Shown here one piece after another: positions 1 through 7,211 of a stretch of DNA of 64,000 nucleotides (the stretch's first letter is position 1; each line of letters begins with the position of its first letter). The notes beneath the pieces were generated by a model. The model ran no database searches and was not told the DNA's origin. It saw only the letters and a program-made list of their open reading frames with translations. The translations under genes were made by a program, and so were the position numbers. Source of the stretch: Tepidanaerobacteraceae bacterium (GTDB taxonomy: Bacteria > Bacillota > Thermosediminibacteria > Thermosediminibacterales > Tepidanaerobacteraceae); NCBI GenBank assembly GCA_024655905.1, contig JANLFP010000002.1, positions 135,829-199,828 on the forward strand. The letters run 5' to 3'.

Positions 1-1
1 T

Positions 2-415
2 TGCGGAGCGCATATAAAAGTAGTACGGGCTCTTAACCAGTATGGGGTGAAACTAGGGATAGCTTTTCAGCTTATCGATGATCTGCTGGACGTAACCTGC
101 GATGAATATGACATCGGCAAGCCCGGAGGAGCGGATATAAGAGAGGGAGTGATAACTCTTCCGGTCATATATGCCCTTCAAAAATCTTTGCAGAAGGACG
201 AGCTTCGGTATATATTGCAAAAGCAAAAACAAACTGTCAAAGATACGGAAACAGCCCTGGAAATAGTTAGAGACTCAGGCGGGGTTGAATACACCAGATG
301 GCTTGCCGGAAGATACGTTGAAAAAGCCGCCGGTTTTTTAAAAAACCTGCCGGACATTCCTATGAAAAAAGTGCTGGCGAATATTGCGGAATATATTTAC
401 AACCGGAAAAATTAA
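2..415 (+). CDS. Polyprenyl diphosphate synthase, C-terminal part (truncated by window edge)
   Basis: Chain-elongating isoprenyl diphosphate synthase, making the polyprenyl tail that a UbiA enzyme attaches to a quinone ring. The frame is open from base 2, so the gene starts outside the window; about 137 residues are visible. They include the second aspartate-rich motif (QLIDDLLD) and the following GKP-GAD-EG-TLP stretch that bind the allylic substrate through magnesium. The C-terminus runs about 100 residues past the motif, as usual in the family. It precedes ubiD and ubiA genes on the same strand, which supports a role in quinone prenylation (inference). Chain length cannot be judged because the first aspartate motif is outside the window. 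Confidence 0.9.
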   Translation, partial: CGAHIKVVRALNQYGVKLGIAFQLIDDLLDVTCDEYDIGKPGGADIREGVITLPVIYALQKSLQKDELRYILQKQKQTVKDTETALEIVRDSGGVEYTRWLAGRYVEKAAGFLKNLPDIPMKKVLANIAEYIYNRKN

Positions 416-455
416 AGGGTTAAAGTTTGAAAAATAACTTTTCATTACTATTTGT

Positions 456-475
456 GCCGCCAGCGGTAGCGGCGG
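456..475 (+). other. Short GC-rich hairpin just before the ubiD ribosome-binding site
   Basis: CCGCC at 457-461 can pair with GGCGG at 471-475 around a 9-base loop. The stem ends four bases before the GGAGG ribosome-binding site at 479-483. No T-run follows, so it is not a classical terminator; it could affect translation of the UbiD gene or stabilise the upstream mRNA. Confidence 0.3.
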
Positions 476-488
476 TATGGAGGTTAAA

Positions 489-2015
489 ATGGCTTACAGG
501 GATCTACAGGATTTTATAAAAACTCTGGAAGATAAAGGGCTTCTAAAAAAAATAAAATCAAAAGTGGACCCGGAACTGGAAATTACCGAGATCTATGATA
601 GGGTGGTAAAATCCGGAGGGCCTGCCCTTTTATTTGAAAATGTGAAGGGAAGCAGTTTCCCCCTCCTGATAAATGCCTTCGGGACGGAGGAGAGGATGAG
701 CCTCGCCCTTGAAGCAAAAAATCTTGAAGATTTTGCCGGACGCATCGATGAACTCATACATATCACCATGCCGGAAGGATTTACGGAAAAGTTGAAGACT
801 TTTTCAAAGCTCGCCAGCCTTGAAAGGATCTTCCCGAAAAAGGTTAAGGAAGCTCCCTGCCAGCAGGTGGTGGAAAAAGAGGTGGATTTATTTAAACTTC
901 CCATACTGAAATGTTGGCCCCAGGACGGAGGAAGATACATCACCCTGCCCCTGGTTTTTACAAAAGATTCTGCGACCGGCCGCCAGAATATGGGGATGTA
1001 CCGCATGCAGGTTTTTGATAAATCCACCACAGGCTTGCACTGGCATATGCATAAGGACGGCGCTGAAAATTACCGGCGGGCCTGCGAGAAGAGCGATGGT
1101 CTGGAAAGTTATGGGGATAAAGAGATAGAAGGGCCCTGCCCCGGGGCAGGGCAAAAACCCGGGGGCAAAATGGAAGTAGCCGTTGCCCTAGGCGGAGATC
1201 CTGCCCTCATATATGCCGCCACGGCGCCTCTGCCCCGCGATATCGACGAGGTGCTATTTGCCGGATTTTTGCGCAATGCCCCCGTAGAAATGGTTAAAGC
1301 AAAAACGGTGGACATATACGTGCCAGCTCATGCCGAGTTTATTCTGGAAGGATATGTAAATTTTGAAGAGTTTCGAAGGGAGGGGCCTTTCGGGGACCAT
1401 ACCGGGTTTTATACGCCTGCTGATTATTACCCTGTGTTTCACGTGGAATGCATTACCAGGAAAAAATCCCCAATATATCCCGCCACAGTTGTGGGCAAGC
1501 CTGTCATGGAAGACTGTTTCCTGGCAAAAGCTACCGAGCGAATATTCCTGCCCCTGTTGAAAATGTTTCTGCCGGAAATCGTGGACATCAACTTGCCTGT
1601 GGAAGGTTCCTTCCACAACTTTGCCATCGTTTCCATAAAAAAATCCTATCCGGGCCATGCCCGCAAGGTAATGAGCGCACTGTGGGGCATGGGTCAGATG
1701 ATGTTTACAAAGATTATCCTGGTCATCGACGATGACACCGATCCTCACGATATTTCAAAAGTGGCATGGAAGGCTTTTAATAATGTGGACCCGGAGAGGG
1801 ACATAATAATTATAAAAGGACCGCTGGATGTGCTGGACCACTCGTCGACCTTTATTGGTTACGGCGGTAAAATGGGTATCGATGCGACTAAGAAATGGAA
1901 ATCAGAAGGGTATTTGCGGGAGTGGCCCGACGAAATAACCATGAGCAAAGATATAAAAGATCTTGTTACAAAAAGGTGGAAAGAATATGGATTTACCGTT
2001 CCGAATGATTTTTAA
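489..2015 (+). CDS. UbiD family decarboxylase (probable menaquinone pathway, MqnL-like)
   Basis: Prenylated-FMN-dependent decarboxylase of about 508 residues, the normal UbiD length. Family signatures are visible: FAGFLR and the PAHAEFILEG segment near residues 255-285, which carries the conserved acidic residues, and EGPFGDHTGFY near 300. The start is ATG 489, five bases after GGAGG (479-483); an in-frame ATG at 477 has no such site. UbiD enzymes remove the aromatic carboxylate during ubiquinone or futalosine-type menaquinone synthesis, and related proteins act on other aromatic acids. The polyprenyl synthase upstream and the UbiA gene overlapping downstream favour quinone synthesis. Assignment to the futalosine branch (MqnL) is inference, since no mqnA-E gene is in view. 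The maturase UbiX is not in the window. Confidence 0.85.
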   Translation: MAYRDLQDFIKTLEDKGLLKKIKSKVDPELEITEIYDRVVKSGGPALLFENVKGSSFPLLINAFGTEERMSLALEAKNLEDFAGRIDELIHITMPEGFTEKLKTFSKLASLERIFPKKVKEAPCQQVVEKEVDLFKLPILKCWPQDGGRYITLPLVFTKDSATGRQNMGMYRMQVFDKSTTGLHWHMHKDGAENYRRACEKSDGLESYGDKEIEGPCPGAGQKPGGKMEVAVALGGDPALIYAATAPLPRDIDEVLFAGFLRNAPVEMVKAKTVDIYVPAHAEFILEGYVNFEEFRREGPFGDHTGFYTPADYYPVFHVECITRKKSPIYPATVVGKPVMEDCFLAKATERIFLPLLKMFLPEIVDINLPVEGSFHNFAIVSIKKSYPGHARKVMSALWGMGQMMFTKIILVIDDDTDPHDISKVAWKAFNNVDPERDIIIIKGPLDVLDHSSTFIGYGGKMGIDATKKWKSEGYLREWPDEITMSKDIKDLVTKRWKEYGFTVPNDF

Positions 2016-2859
2016 AAAAATGCGATACGTAGGCGAAGCCATCATGTTCCGCCACTCTATTTTTTCACTGCCCTTTGCATATATTGCGGCATTTGCCGCA
2101 TCGGAAGGCGCACCGAAACTTTACCAGCTTTTCTGGGTTACGGTAGCCCTGTTCGGGGCAAGAAACGCCGCCAATGCATTGAACAGGGTAATAGATGCAG
2201 AAATAGATGAGAAAAATCCGAGGACCCGGTATCGCCACATACCTGCAGGCATACTTTCGAAGAAGGAACTCCTTGCCTTTGCTGCCGTTTGCCTGTCTCT
2301 TCTTGTACTGGCGGCTTTTATGCTGAATTCCCTTTGTGTCAAACTCCTACCTGTGGCGGGGTTTTTGCTGATTTTTTATTCTTACACAAAAAGGTTCACC
2401 TGGGCATGCCATCTTTTTCTGGGCCTTGCCAGCAGCGCAGCGCCTGTTGGAAGCTGGATAGCCGTCACCGGCAGGATAGAGTATCCGGCACTGCTGCTGG
2501 GAGCCGTCTACGGCCTCTGGGTGGCGGGTTTCGACATCATATACGGCACACTGGATGTGGATTTTGATAGAAGAAACGGTATTCATTCCATACCGGCGGA
2601 TTTTGGTATAAAAAAAGCCCTCGAAATCTCCCTGGGGTTTCACGTTGTTTCGATTCTGCTCCTGTTCTGGTTCTGGCGGCTGATTCATCTTGGGTATTTG
2701 TTTTTAGCCGGCATCGCCATAGTTGCCTTCCTCCTGTATTATGAACATTCCATTGTATCTCCAACCGATCTTGCCCATGCAAAAGTAGCATCGTACAATA
2801 TAAATGAAGTTGTGGGAATAACGCTGCTTGCGTTTTTTTTAGCGGATATGTTATCATAA
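1987..2859 (+). CDS. UbiA family prenyltransferase (probable quinone pathway, MqnP-like)
   Basis: Integral membrane prenyltransferase of about 290 residues, transferring a polyprenyl group to an aromatic acceptor. The first aspartate-rich motif reads NALNRVIDAEID followed by NPRTRYRHIPAG; the second is the DVDFDRRNG region near residue 190. Eight or nine hydrophobic segments fill the rest. ATG 1987 is chosen because an AGGTGG site lies at 1975-1980; an in-frame start at 1963 is possible. The gene overlaps the UbiD gene by 29 bp, so they are translationally linked. In the futalosine route a UbiA homologue (MqnP) acts with a UbiD homologue (MqnL); a 4-hydroxybenzoate prenyltransferase is the alternative name. 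The exact acceptor cannot be read from sequence. Confidence 0.85.
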   Translation: MDLPFRMIFKKMRYVGEAIMFRHSIFSLPFAYIAAFAASEGAPKLYQLFWVTVALFGARNAANALNRVIDAEIDEKNPRTRYRHIPAGILSKKELLAFAAVCLSLLVLAAFMLNSLCVKLLPVAGFLLIFYSYTKRFTWACHLFLGLASSAAPVGSWIAVTGRIEYPALLLGAVYGLWVAGFDIIYGTLDVDFDRRNGIHSIPADFGIKKALEISLGFHVVSILLLFWFWRLIHLGYLFLAGIAIVAFLLYYEHSIVSPTDLAHAKVASYNINEVVGITLLAFFLADMLS

Positions 2860-2904
2860 ATTATAGTATAATCTTGGAAAATCTTTTGCAGGAGCAGGAT
2901 AAAA

Positions 2905-3342
2905 ATGTTTGATTTGGAGACGTGTGTTGCTTTTGTTACCAACAAAGCTTCAAAAATGATGGCCGACGCCTTTAACAAAAGGTTGATCGAGCTTGGCATC
3001 ACGAGAGTGCAGTGGATCGCTCTTTATTATCTGGGCAAATATGAAGGCATAAGCCAGAAAGATCTGGCAAAAAAGATGAATATTAAATGCTCCACAGTAG
3101 CAAGGCTTCTTGATAGAATGGAAAAGGAAGGATCAGTGACGAGGCGGAGCGATCCGCAGGACAGAAGGATTATCAGGCTTAAGCTCACGGAAAAGGGAAA
3201 GGAATTGAGGGAAAAATTTCTCCCCGAATGCGAAAAAATGAGCGAATTATTTGCGAGCGGCATTACTGATGATGAGATAGAAACATTTACAAGAGTATTA
3301 AAAAAAATGATGGACAATATAAATTATAAAGGTAAAAAATAA
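2905..3342 (+). CDS. MarR family transcriptional regulator
   Basis: Winged-helix repressor of 145 residues, typical for MarR dimers. The central DNA-binding part reads GISQKDLAKKMNIKCSTVARLLDRMEKEGSVTRRSDPQDRR, with the DxRxxR-type wing near residues 85-95, and helical dimerisation ends. The start ATG follows GGAGCAGG. It lies between the quinone genes and an AhpD-like gene, and a small palindrome overlapping the promoter of the latter (3395-3414) is a plausible operator for it. Ligand unknown. Confidence 0.88.
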   Translation: MFDLETCVAFVTNKASKMMADAFNKRLIELGITRVQWIALYYLGKYEGISQKDLAKKMNIKCSTVARLLDRMEKEGSVTRRSDPQDRRIIRLKLTEKGKELREKFLPECEKMSELFASGITDDEIETFTRVLKKMMDNINYKGKK

Positions 3343-3374
3343 TATATAAATTATGAAAATCTCGGATTGCACTA

Positions 3375-3414
3375 TTGAAATATCGCATATTAATTGCTAT
3401 ACTAATTATTAGCA
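3375..3414 (+). promoter_or_regulatory. Promoter with overlapping dyad before the AhpD-like gene
   Basis: TTGAAA at 3375-3380 and TATACT at 3398-3403 are separated by 17 bases, a good housekeeping promoter. The inverted half-sites TGCTA (3395-3399) and TAGCA (3410-3414) flank the -10 box, and CTAATTATTAG (3402-3412) is a near-perfect palindrome inside. A repressor bound here would block RNA polymerase. The neighbouring MarR protein is the obvious candidate (inference). Confidence 0.5.
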
Positions 3415-3448
3415 TAACAACATTAAATTTCCAAGGAGGGCGTTTTCT

Positions 3449-3805
3449 ATGGCAAAGAACCCAAGAGAACTGTTAAATGAATTCATGACCGGCGTAAAAG
3501 AAGTCTCCAAAACCAATGGAGAGCATGTCAAGGCTTTCATGGATTTGTTGGGCGCTGTCTACAAGCCAGGTGCGATGGACACAAAAATGAAGGAACTCAT
3601 AAGCGTGGCCATCGGCGCTTACAACCGCTGCGAATACTGCATAGTTTACCATGTATATAAAGCCCTTGAAGCCGGCGCCACCCGCGAAGAAATCATGGAA
3701 GCAGCCATGGTGGCGGTGGCGTTTGGAGGAGGGCCATCCATGGCCTACAGCGTGTCATTATTAAAAGATTCCATAAATGAATTTGAGAAAGATTTCAAGA
3801 AATAA
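3449..3805 (+). CDS. Carboxymuconolactone decarboxylase family protein (AhpD-like)
   Basis: Small helical protein of 118 residues with the AhpD-type redox signature E-x-C-x-x-C-x3-H, seen as CEYCIVYHVYK near residues 63-73. Proteins of this type act as peroxidase reductants or are uncharacterised CxxC oxidoreductases; true lactone decarboxylases lack the CxxC. A strong site (AAGGAGGG) precedes the ATG. It is monocistronic: its own promoter lies at 3375-3403 and a terminator follows at 3823. Possible control by the upstream MarR protein suggests an oxidative or electrophile stress role, but that is inference. Confidence 0.85.
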   Translation: MAKNPRELLNEFMTGVKEVSKTNGEHVKAFMDLLGAVYKPGAMDTKMKELISVAIGAYNRCEYCIVYHVYKALEAGATREEIMEAAMVAVAFGGGPSMAYSVSLLKDSINEFEKDFKK

Positions 3806-3822
3806 CCGTAAGGGCAAACATG

Positions 3823-3852
3823 AGAGCAGCAATTATGCTGCTCTTATTTAAA
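3823..3852 (+). terminator. Rho-independent terminator after the AhpD-like gene
   Basis: AGAGCAGCA (3823-3831) pairs perfectly with TGCTGCTCT (3836-3844) around a four-base loop, followed by a T-rich stretch. Confidence 0.75.
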
Positions 3853-3857
3853 TGTTT

Positions 3858-4131
3858 TTATTTATCCCAAAACCAGAACTTTGCAGCCACCAGCCTGGGG
3901 AGGACGAATGATTTTTTTAGATTGTATTCTTCTTTTAACAATTCCTGTAAACGCTCTTTTAAAATTTTTTCGTCCAATCCAACTTGTACCTCCTAGATCC
4001 GGTTTTTGCAACAGCACCGCTTTTTAATGCTTTCTGCCATCTCATGTAGTCAAGTAAAAAAAGAACATATTCTTCTTCCGGAGCCCTCAATCTTTTGGTC
4101 CGTTTAGAAGGAATAACCTTTGTTTTCAGAT
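3858..4131 (-). pseudogene. Possible decayed minus-strand coding fragments, unknown family
   Basis: The 630-base stretch before the glycerate kinase gene has no convincing gene, but two minus-strand frames look like protein. One (3858-3977) would encode about 39 residues ending AAKFWFWDK, preceded at a distance by AGGAGG. The other, in a different frame, is open from about 4131 to a stop at 3959 and reads like a lysine- and arginine-rich helical peptide (…YVLFLLDYMRWQKALKSG…). Neither has a good start for its length, and they overlap, as expected for a frameshifted remnant. I do not recognise the family. From 4140 to 4433 the sequence is AT-rich and I see nothing else in it. Confidence 0.25.
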
Positions 4132-4433
4132 TCCATTAAGCTATATATTTTTAAAGATTTTTCTTTAAGTTCCTATATATATTCATTAAAGTTAACTTTT
4201 TTCAAACAATCACCTTCAAGATTTAGACTTTTGCTAAAGTATACCAGTTTATTAAAAAAGAAACAATATTTTTCGTATTATTTAAGTAACGGCAAAAGTT
4301 GCAAAGTTGCTTTAAACAAATTGCTAAAAAAATAATTGTATAATCATAAAAAATTAAGCACTTTCACAATGGATATTAATAAAAATTTCTGATAAAATAA
4401 AATCAAATTTAAAATCATAAATCGGAGGAATTT

Positions 4434-5648
4434 ATGAAAATAATAATAGCACCTGATTCATTCAAAGGAAGTTTGACCGCACTTCAGGCGGCAGAAGCCA
4501 TAGAAAGAGGAGTAAAAAGGGCGTTAAAGGATAAAAAAGAAACTCAAAACTTCACAGAAAATATGATATACAATGGCGGATTACCCGACTCCGATTTTAA
4601 GTGTGATGTCGAAATAATAAAAATCCCCATGGCTGATGGAGGAGAAGGTACCGTTGAAGCACTAATCACTACATTGGGAGGTAAGACGGTTACTACAAGA
4701 ACCCTCGATCCTCTAGGGAGAGAAATAGATTCTTTTTTCGGCATACTCCCAGACGGTACAGCCATAATCGAAATGGCCGCAGCCTCGGGCTTAAATCTCA
4801 TAAAACCCGGAGAGAGGAATCCACTAAAAACTACAACTTACGGTACCGGCCAACTAATAAAAACGGCTCTAGATAAAGGCTGCAGAAAAATCATCATAGG
4901 CATCGGCGGGAGTGCCACCAATGACGGCGGCGTGGGGATGGCCCAGGCCTTGGGAGTTAGGTTTTTAGATAAACAGGGCAAGGAAATAGGTTTTGGAGGA
5001 GGTGAACTTGCCAGAATAGAGCATATCGATATTTCGGATCTGGATTCCAGGGTTAAAGCAGCACAATTTATCGTGGCTTCAGATGTAAAAAATGTACTTT
5101 ATGGACCTGATGGAGCATCGGCTGTCTACGGCCCTCAAAAGGGAGCCACGCCGGAAATGGTAGATATTCTCGATAAAAACCTTAAGCACCTGGCAGATGT
5201 CATTAAAATGGAATTGGGGAAAGATATATCCCAAATCCCCGGCTCCGGTGCCGCAGGAGGCCTGGGGGCAGCATTAATGGCATTTTTAGATGCCGATATG
5301 AAACCGGGAATAGATATAATAATGGACCTTTCCGATTTTCCGGAAAAGGTAAAAGGCGCCGACTTAGTGATTACCGGCGAAGGTTCCACCGATTTTCAGA
5401 CCATGTTTGGCAAAGTTCCCTTTGGAGTAGCACATGTTGCAAAAAAATACGGTAAACCGGTAATATGCATATCCGGCTCCCTGGGAAAAGGCTACGAAAA
5501 ATTATATGATGCAGGAATCACGGCACTATTCAGCATCGTAAACAAACCCATGGCCCTGGAAGAAGCCATGGAAAAGGGGGGAGAGCTGCTGGAACAAATA
5601 TCGGAAAATGTATTTAGAATATATTTTAGAACAGGCATGACAAAGTAA
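4434..5648 (+). CDS. Glycerate kinase (GlxK/GarK-type, glycerate 2-kinase family)
   Basis: ATP-dependent phosphorylation of D-glycerate, feeding lower glycolysis. The N-terminus (MKIIIAPDSFKGSLTA) and the PMADGGEGT, IGGSATNDGG and GSGAAGGLGAAL motifs are diagnostic. At 404 residues it is about 20-25 longer than usual because of an insert at residues 36-60, between the first helix and the strand before PMADGGEGT. GGAGGA lies six bases before the ATG. With the class V aminotransferase at 7.2 kb it could belong to a serine/glyoxylate-hydroxypyruvate-glycerate route, but the intervening toxin-antitoxin genes argue against one operon. Confidence 0.93.
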   Translation: MKIIIAPDSFKGSLTALQAAEAIERGVKRALKDKKETQNFTENMIYNGGLPDSDFKCDVEIIKIPMADGGEGTVEALITTLGGKTVTTRTLDPLGREIDSFFGILPDGTAIIEMAAASGLNLIKPGERNPLKTTTYGTGQLIKTALDKGCRKIIIGIGGSATNDGGVGMAQALGVRFLDKQGKEIGFGGGELARIEHIDISDLDSRVKAAQFIVASDVKNVLYGPDGASAVYGPQKGATPEMVDILDKNLKHLADVIKMELGKDISQIPGSGAAGGLGAALMAFLDADMKPGIDIIMDLSDFPEKVKGADLVITGEGSTDFQTMFGKVPFGVAHVAKKYGKPVICISGSLGKGYEKLYDAGITALFSIVNKPMALEEAMEKGGELLEQISENVFRIYFRTGMTK

Positions 5649-5748
5649 AAGAACTCACCGGCTACGACCCAAGAAAATTCTTTGATGCCATGAAACTGGA
5701 ACTGCTGATTCTAATAGAAGAATTCTGGCTTTCTTAAAGAAGCATCAT

Positions 5749-5959
5749 TTAAACAGTATCAATTACATCTTTAATCTTAATTATAAAATTTTCTATATCT
5801 TGCAAGTTGTTAATTATTATGTTATATACCTCGGCATCATCAACTTTATCATAAAAATGGACGATTTTATTTCTAAATTTTGTCATAGCTTTGTATATAT
5901 TTAGCATATCTTTAAGCAAAATGTCATTCTCGCATAAAATTTGCTTTATCGATTTCCAT
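5749..5959 (-). pseudogene. Decayed HEPN (DUF86, HepT-like) toxin gene
   Basis: On the minus strand an ATG at 5959 overlaps the end of the nucleotidyltransferase fragment, as in intact MNT/HEPN pairs, but the frame stops after 11 codons. In a shifted frame the sequence continues as a HEPN C-terminus: a DMLNIYKAMTKF helix, the catalytic RNKIVHFY (R-x4-H) motif, a final helix and a stop at 5749. The central part of the roughly 130-residue domain is missing, so this is a frameshifted and internally deleted remnant. It faces the intact pair at 6324-7161. Confidence 0.7.
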
Positions 5960-6212
5960 ATTTTATTTTTAATCCCTCCTCGTAATCATTATAAAAACGT
6001 TTTAATGTATAACCATAGTCGCCATATATATTAAATACTCTCTCTTTGAAATCGGCTAATAATAATTCATTACTACAATACAGCAAATCCCCGGTGGAAA
6101 TTACCTGAAATTGAATATCAATTGAGGAGCTGTTGAGATTTATAACATCGACATCATCTCTTTGCAATATTTTGCAAATGTCTGCTTCTAAGCATAAGAA
6201 ATTGACTTTCAT
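5946..6212 (-). pseudogene. N-terminally truncated MNT-type nucleotidyltransferase (antitoxin remnant)
   Basis: The 88 codons match the C-terminal half of minimal nucleotidyltransferases paired with HEPN toxins: a DDVDVINLNSSS strand, an ISTGDLLYC segment and the closing IYGDYGYTLKRFYNDYEEG helix before KYGNR. The catalytic N-terminal part with the GSxxxG…DxD motif is absent; upstream the frame stays open for a few codons without resembling the family. It overlaps the broken HEPN gene downstream, so both partners of this pair are dead. Confidence 0.65.
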
Positions 6213-6281
6213 TTCCAGTCGTCGGTATTTTGGCGGATTAAATTTTTGCTTTTTGGCCCTTAGGGAAAAAACGAGTTTCCT

Positions 6282-6309
6282 ATGACAGAATTAAAATATG
6301 TGATATAAT
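6282..6309 (+). promoter_or_regulatory. Promoter of the intact MNT/HEPN pair
   Basis: ATGACA (6282-6287) and TATAAT (6304-6309) are separated by 16 bases. Transcription would start around 6316, only a few bases before the ATG at 6324, so the message is nearly leaderless. Confidence 0.55.
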
Positions 6310-6323
6310 TGCTTTGGGTGAGA

Positions 6324-6749
6324 ATGGTGGATGCAAACGCTTTAATTAAAGAATTAAAGGAATTTTTCCGTTCAAATGACAATGTTGTTTTTGCTTATCT
6401 TTTCGGTTCGTATGCCGAAGGGAAGGTGAGAGCCGGCAGCGATATCGACATCGCCGCCTACGTAGCAGGCATGAAAGCTGAAGAATATTTTGAATTCAAA
6501 TTAAAATATAAAGGCGAGCTTGAAAATATTTTGAAACTCCCTGTGGATTTAATAATTATGAACAGTGCTCCACCTTTGTTAAACCATGAAATCTTTAAAA
6601 ATGGTATTATTTTAAAAAATGATAATCCTTCCTTACTTTCTCAATTTCGGGTTAAAAACTTTTATTTTTATCTTGATCAAATGTATATAATAAATAGGTA
6701 TCTTGAAAGCACAAAAGAAAAGATCAGGGAAGTGATGACAAATGGTTAA
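6324..6749 (+). CDS. MNT-type nucleotidyltransferase antitoxin (MntA-like)
   Basis: Minimal nucleotidyltransferase of about 141 residues. The catalytic signature is complete: LFGSYAEGKVRAGSDIDIAAY (GS-x-GSD-D), followed by a third acidic position in the LPVDLIIMN strand. In the studied Shewanella system such a protein AMPylates a tyrosine near the HEPN active site and thereby silences the toxin. The start is uncertain: TTG 6309, GTG 6318 and ATG 6324 are in frame; ATG 6324 fits the promoter best. The HEPN gene overlaps its end by 8 bp, the usual arrangement. Confidence 0.85.
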   Translation: MVDANALIKELKEFFRSNDNVVFAYLFGSYAEGKVRAGSDIDIAAYVAGMKAEEYFEFKLKYKGELENILKLPVDLIIMNSAPPLLNHEIFKNGIILKNDNPSLLSQFRVKNFYFYLDQMYIINRYLESTKEKIREVMTNG

Positions 6750-7161
6750 GAGGGAAATTATTTCGAAAAAAGTAAATCTAATCAGGCATCATTTAGAGCG
6801 GATATCTTTAAAAAGCAATATTTCGCTCGAAGAGTTTTTAAATAATGAAGATGAGAGAGATATTATATGTCATAACCTTTTCGTGATGCTTCAATATATT
6901 ATAGATATCTGCTCGCATATTATATCTGACGAAGGATTCGAAGAACCTGTTTTTTTATCGGACATGGCGAACATTCTTGTAAAAGAAAAAGTCATTAGAA
7001 AGGAACTTGAAAAGCCATTTAAAGACATGATCGGTTTAAGAAATATAATTGCTCATCAGTATGGCGACATAGATTTTAAGACTATATATAAAATCGCAAA
7101 GAATGATTTAAAGGATGTATATGCATTTTTGGAGGATATTATTGACTATGCTAAATTATAA
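6742..7161 (+). CDS. HEPN domain toxin (HepT-like, DUF86)
   Basis: All-helical 139-residue HEPN protein with the R-x4-H ribonuclease motif and adjacent tyrosine (RNIIAHQY near residues 111-118). The tyrosine is the position AMPylated by MntA-type antitoxins in the characterised system. It overlaps the antitoxin gene by 8 bp. HepT toxins cleave or inactivate RNA when the antitoxin is lost. Nothing in the sequence suggests decay, in contrast to the minus-strand copy next door. Confidence 0.85.
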   Translation: MVKREIISKKVNLIRHHLERISLKSNISLEEFLNNEDERDIICHNLFVMLQYIIDICSHIISDEGFEEPVFLSDMANILVKEKVIRKELEKPFKDMIGLRNIIAHQYGDIDFKTIYKIAKNDLKDVYAFLEDIIDYAKL

Positions 7162-7211
7162 TTATTCCTGGTTCTAATTCAAAGAAAACTTTAATTTGGA
7201 GGCAATCAACG

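Noticed and set aside
593-1154. Minus-strand frames opposite the UbiD gene
   Set aside because: Shadows of a well-supported gene; no RBS and no known motifs.
4120-4335. Plus-strand frame of 71 codons
   Set aside because: Low-complexity, AT-rich translation, no ribosome-binding site and no family resemblance.
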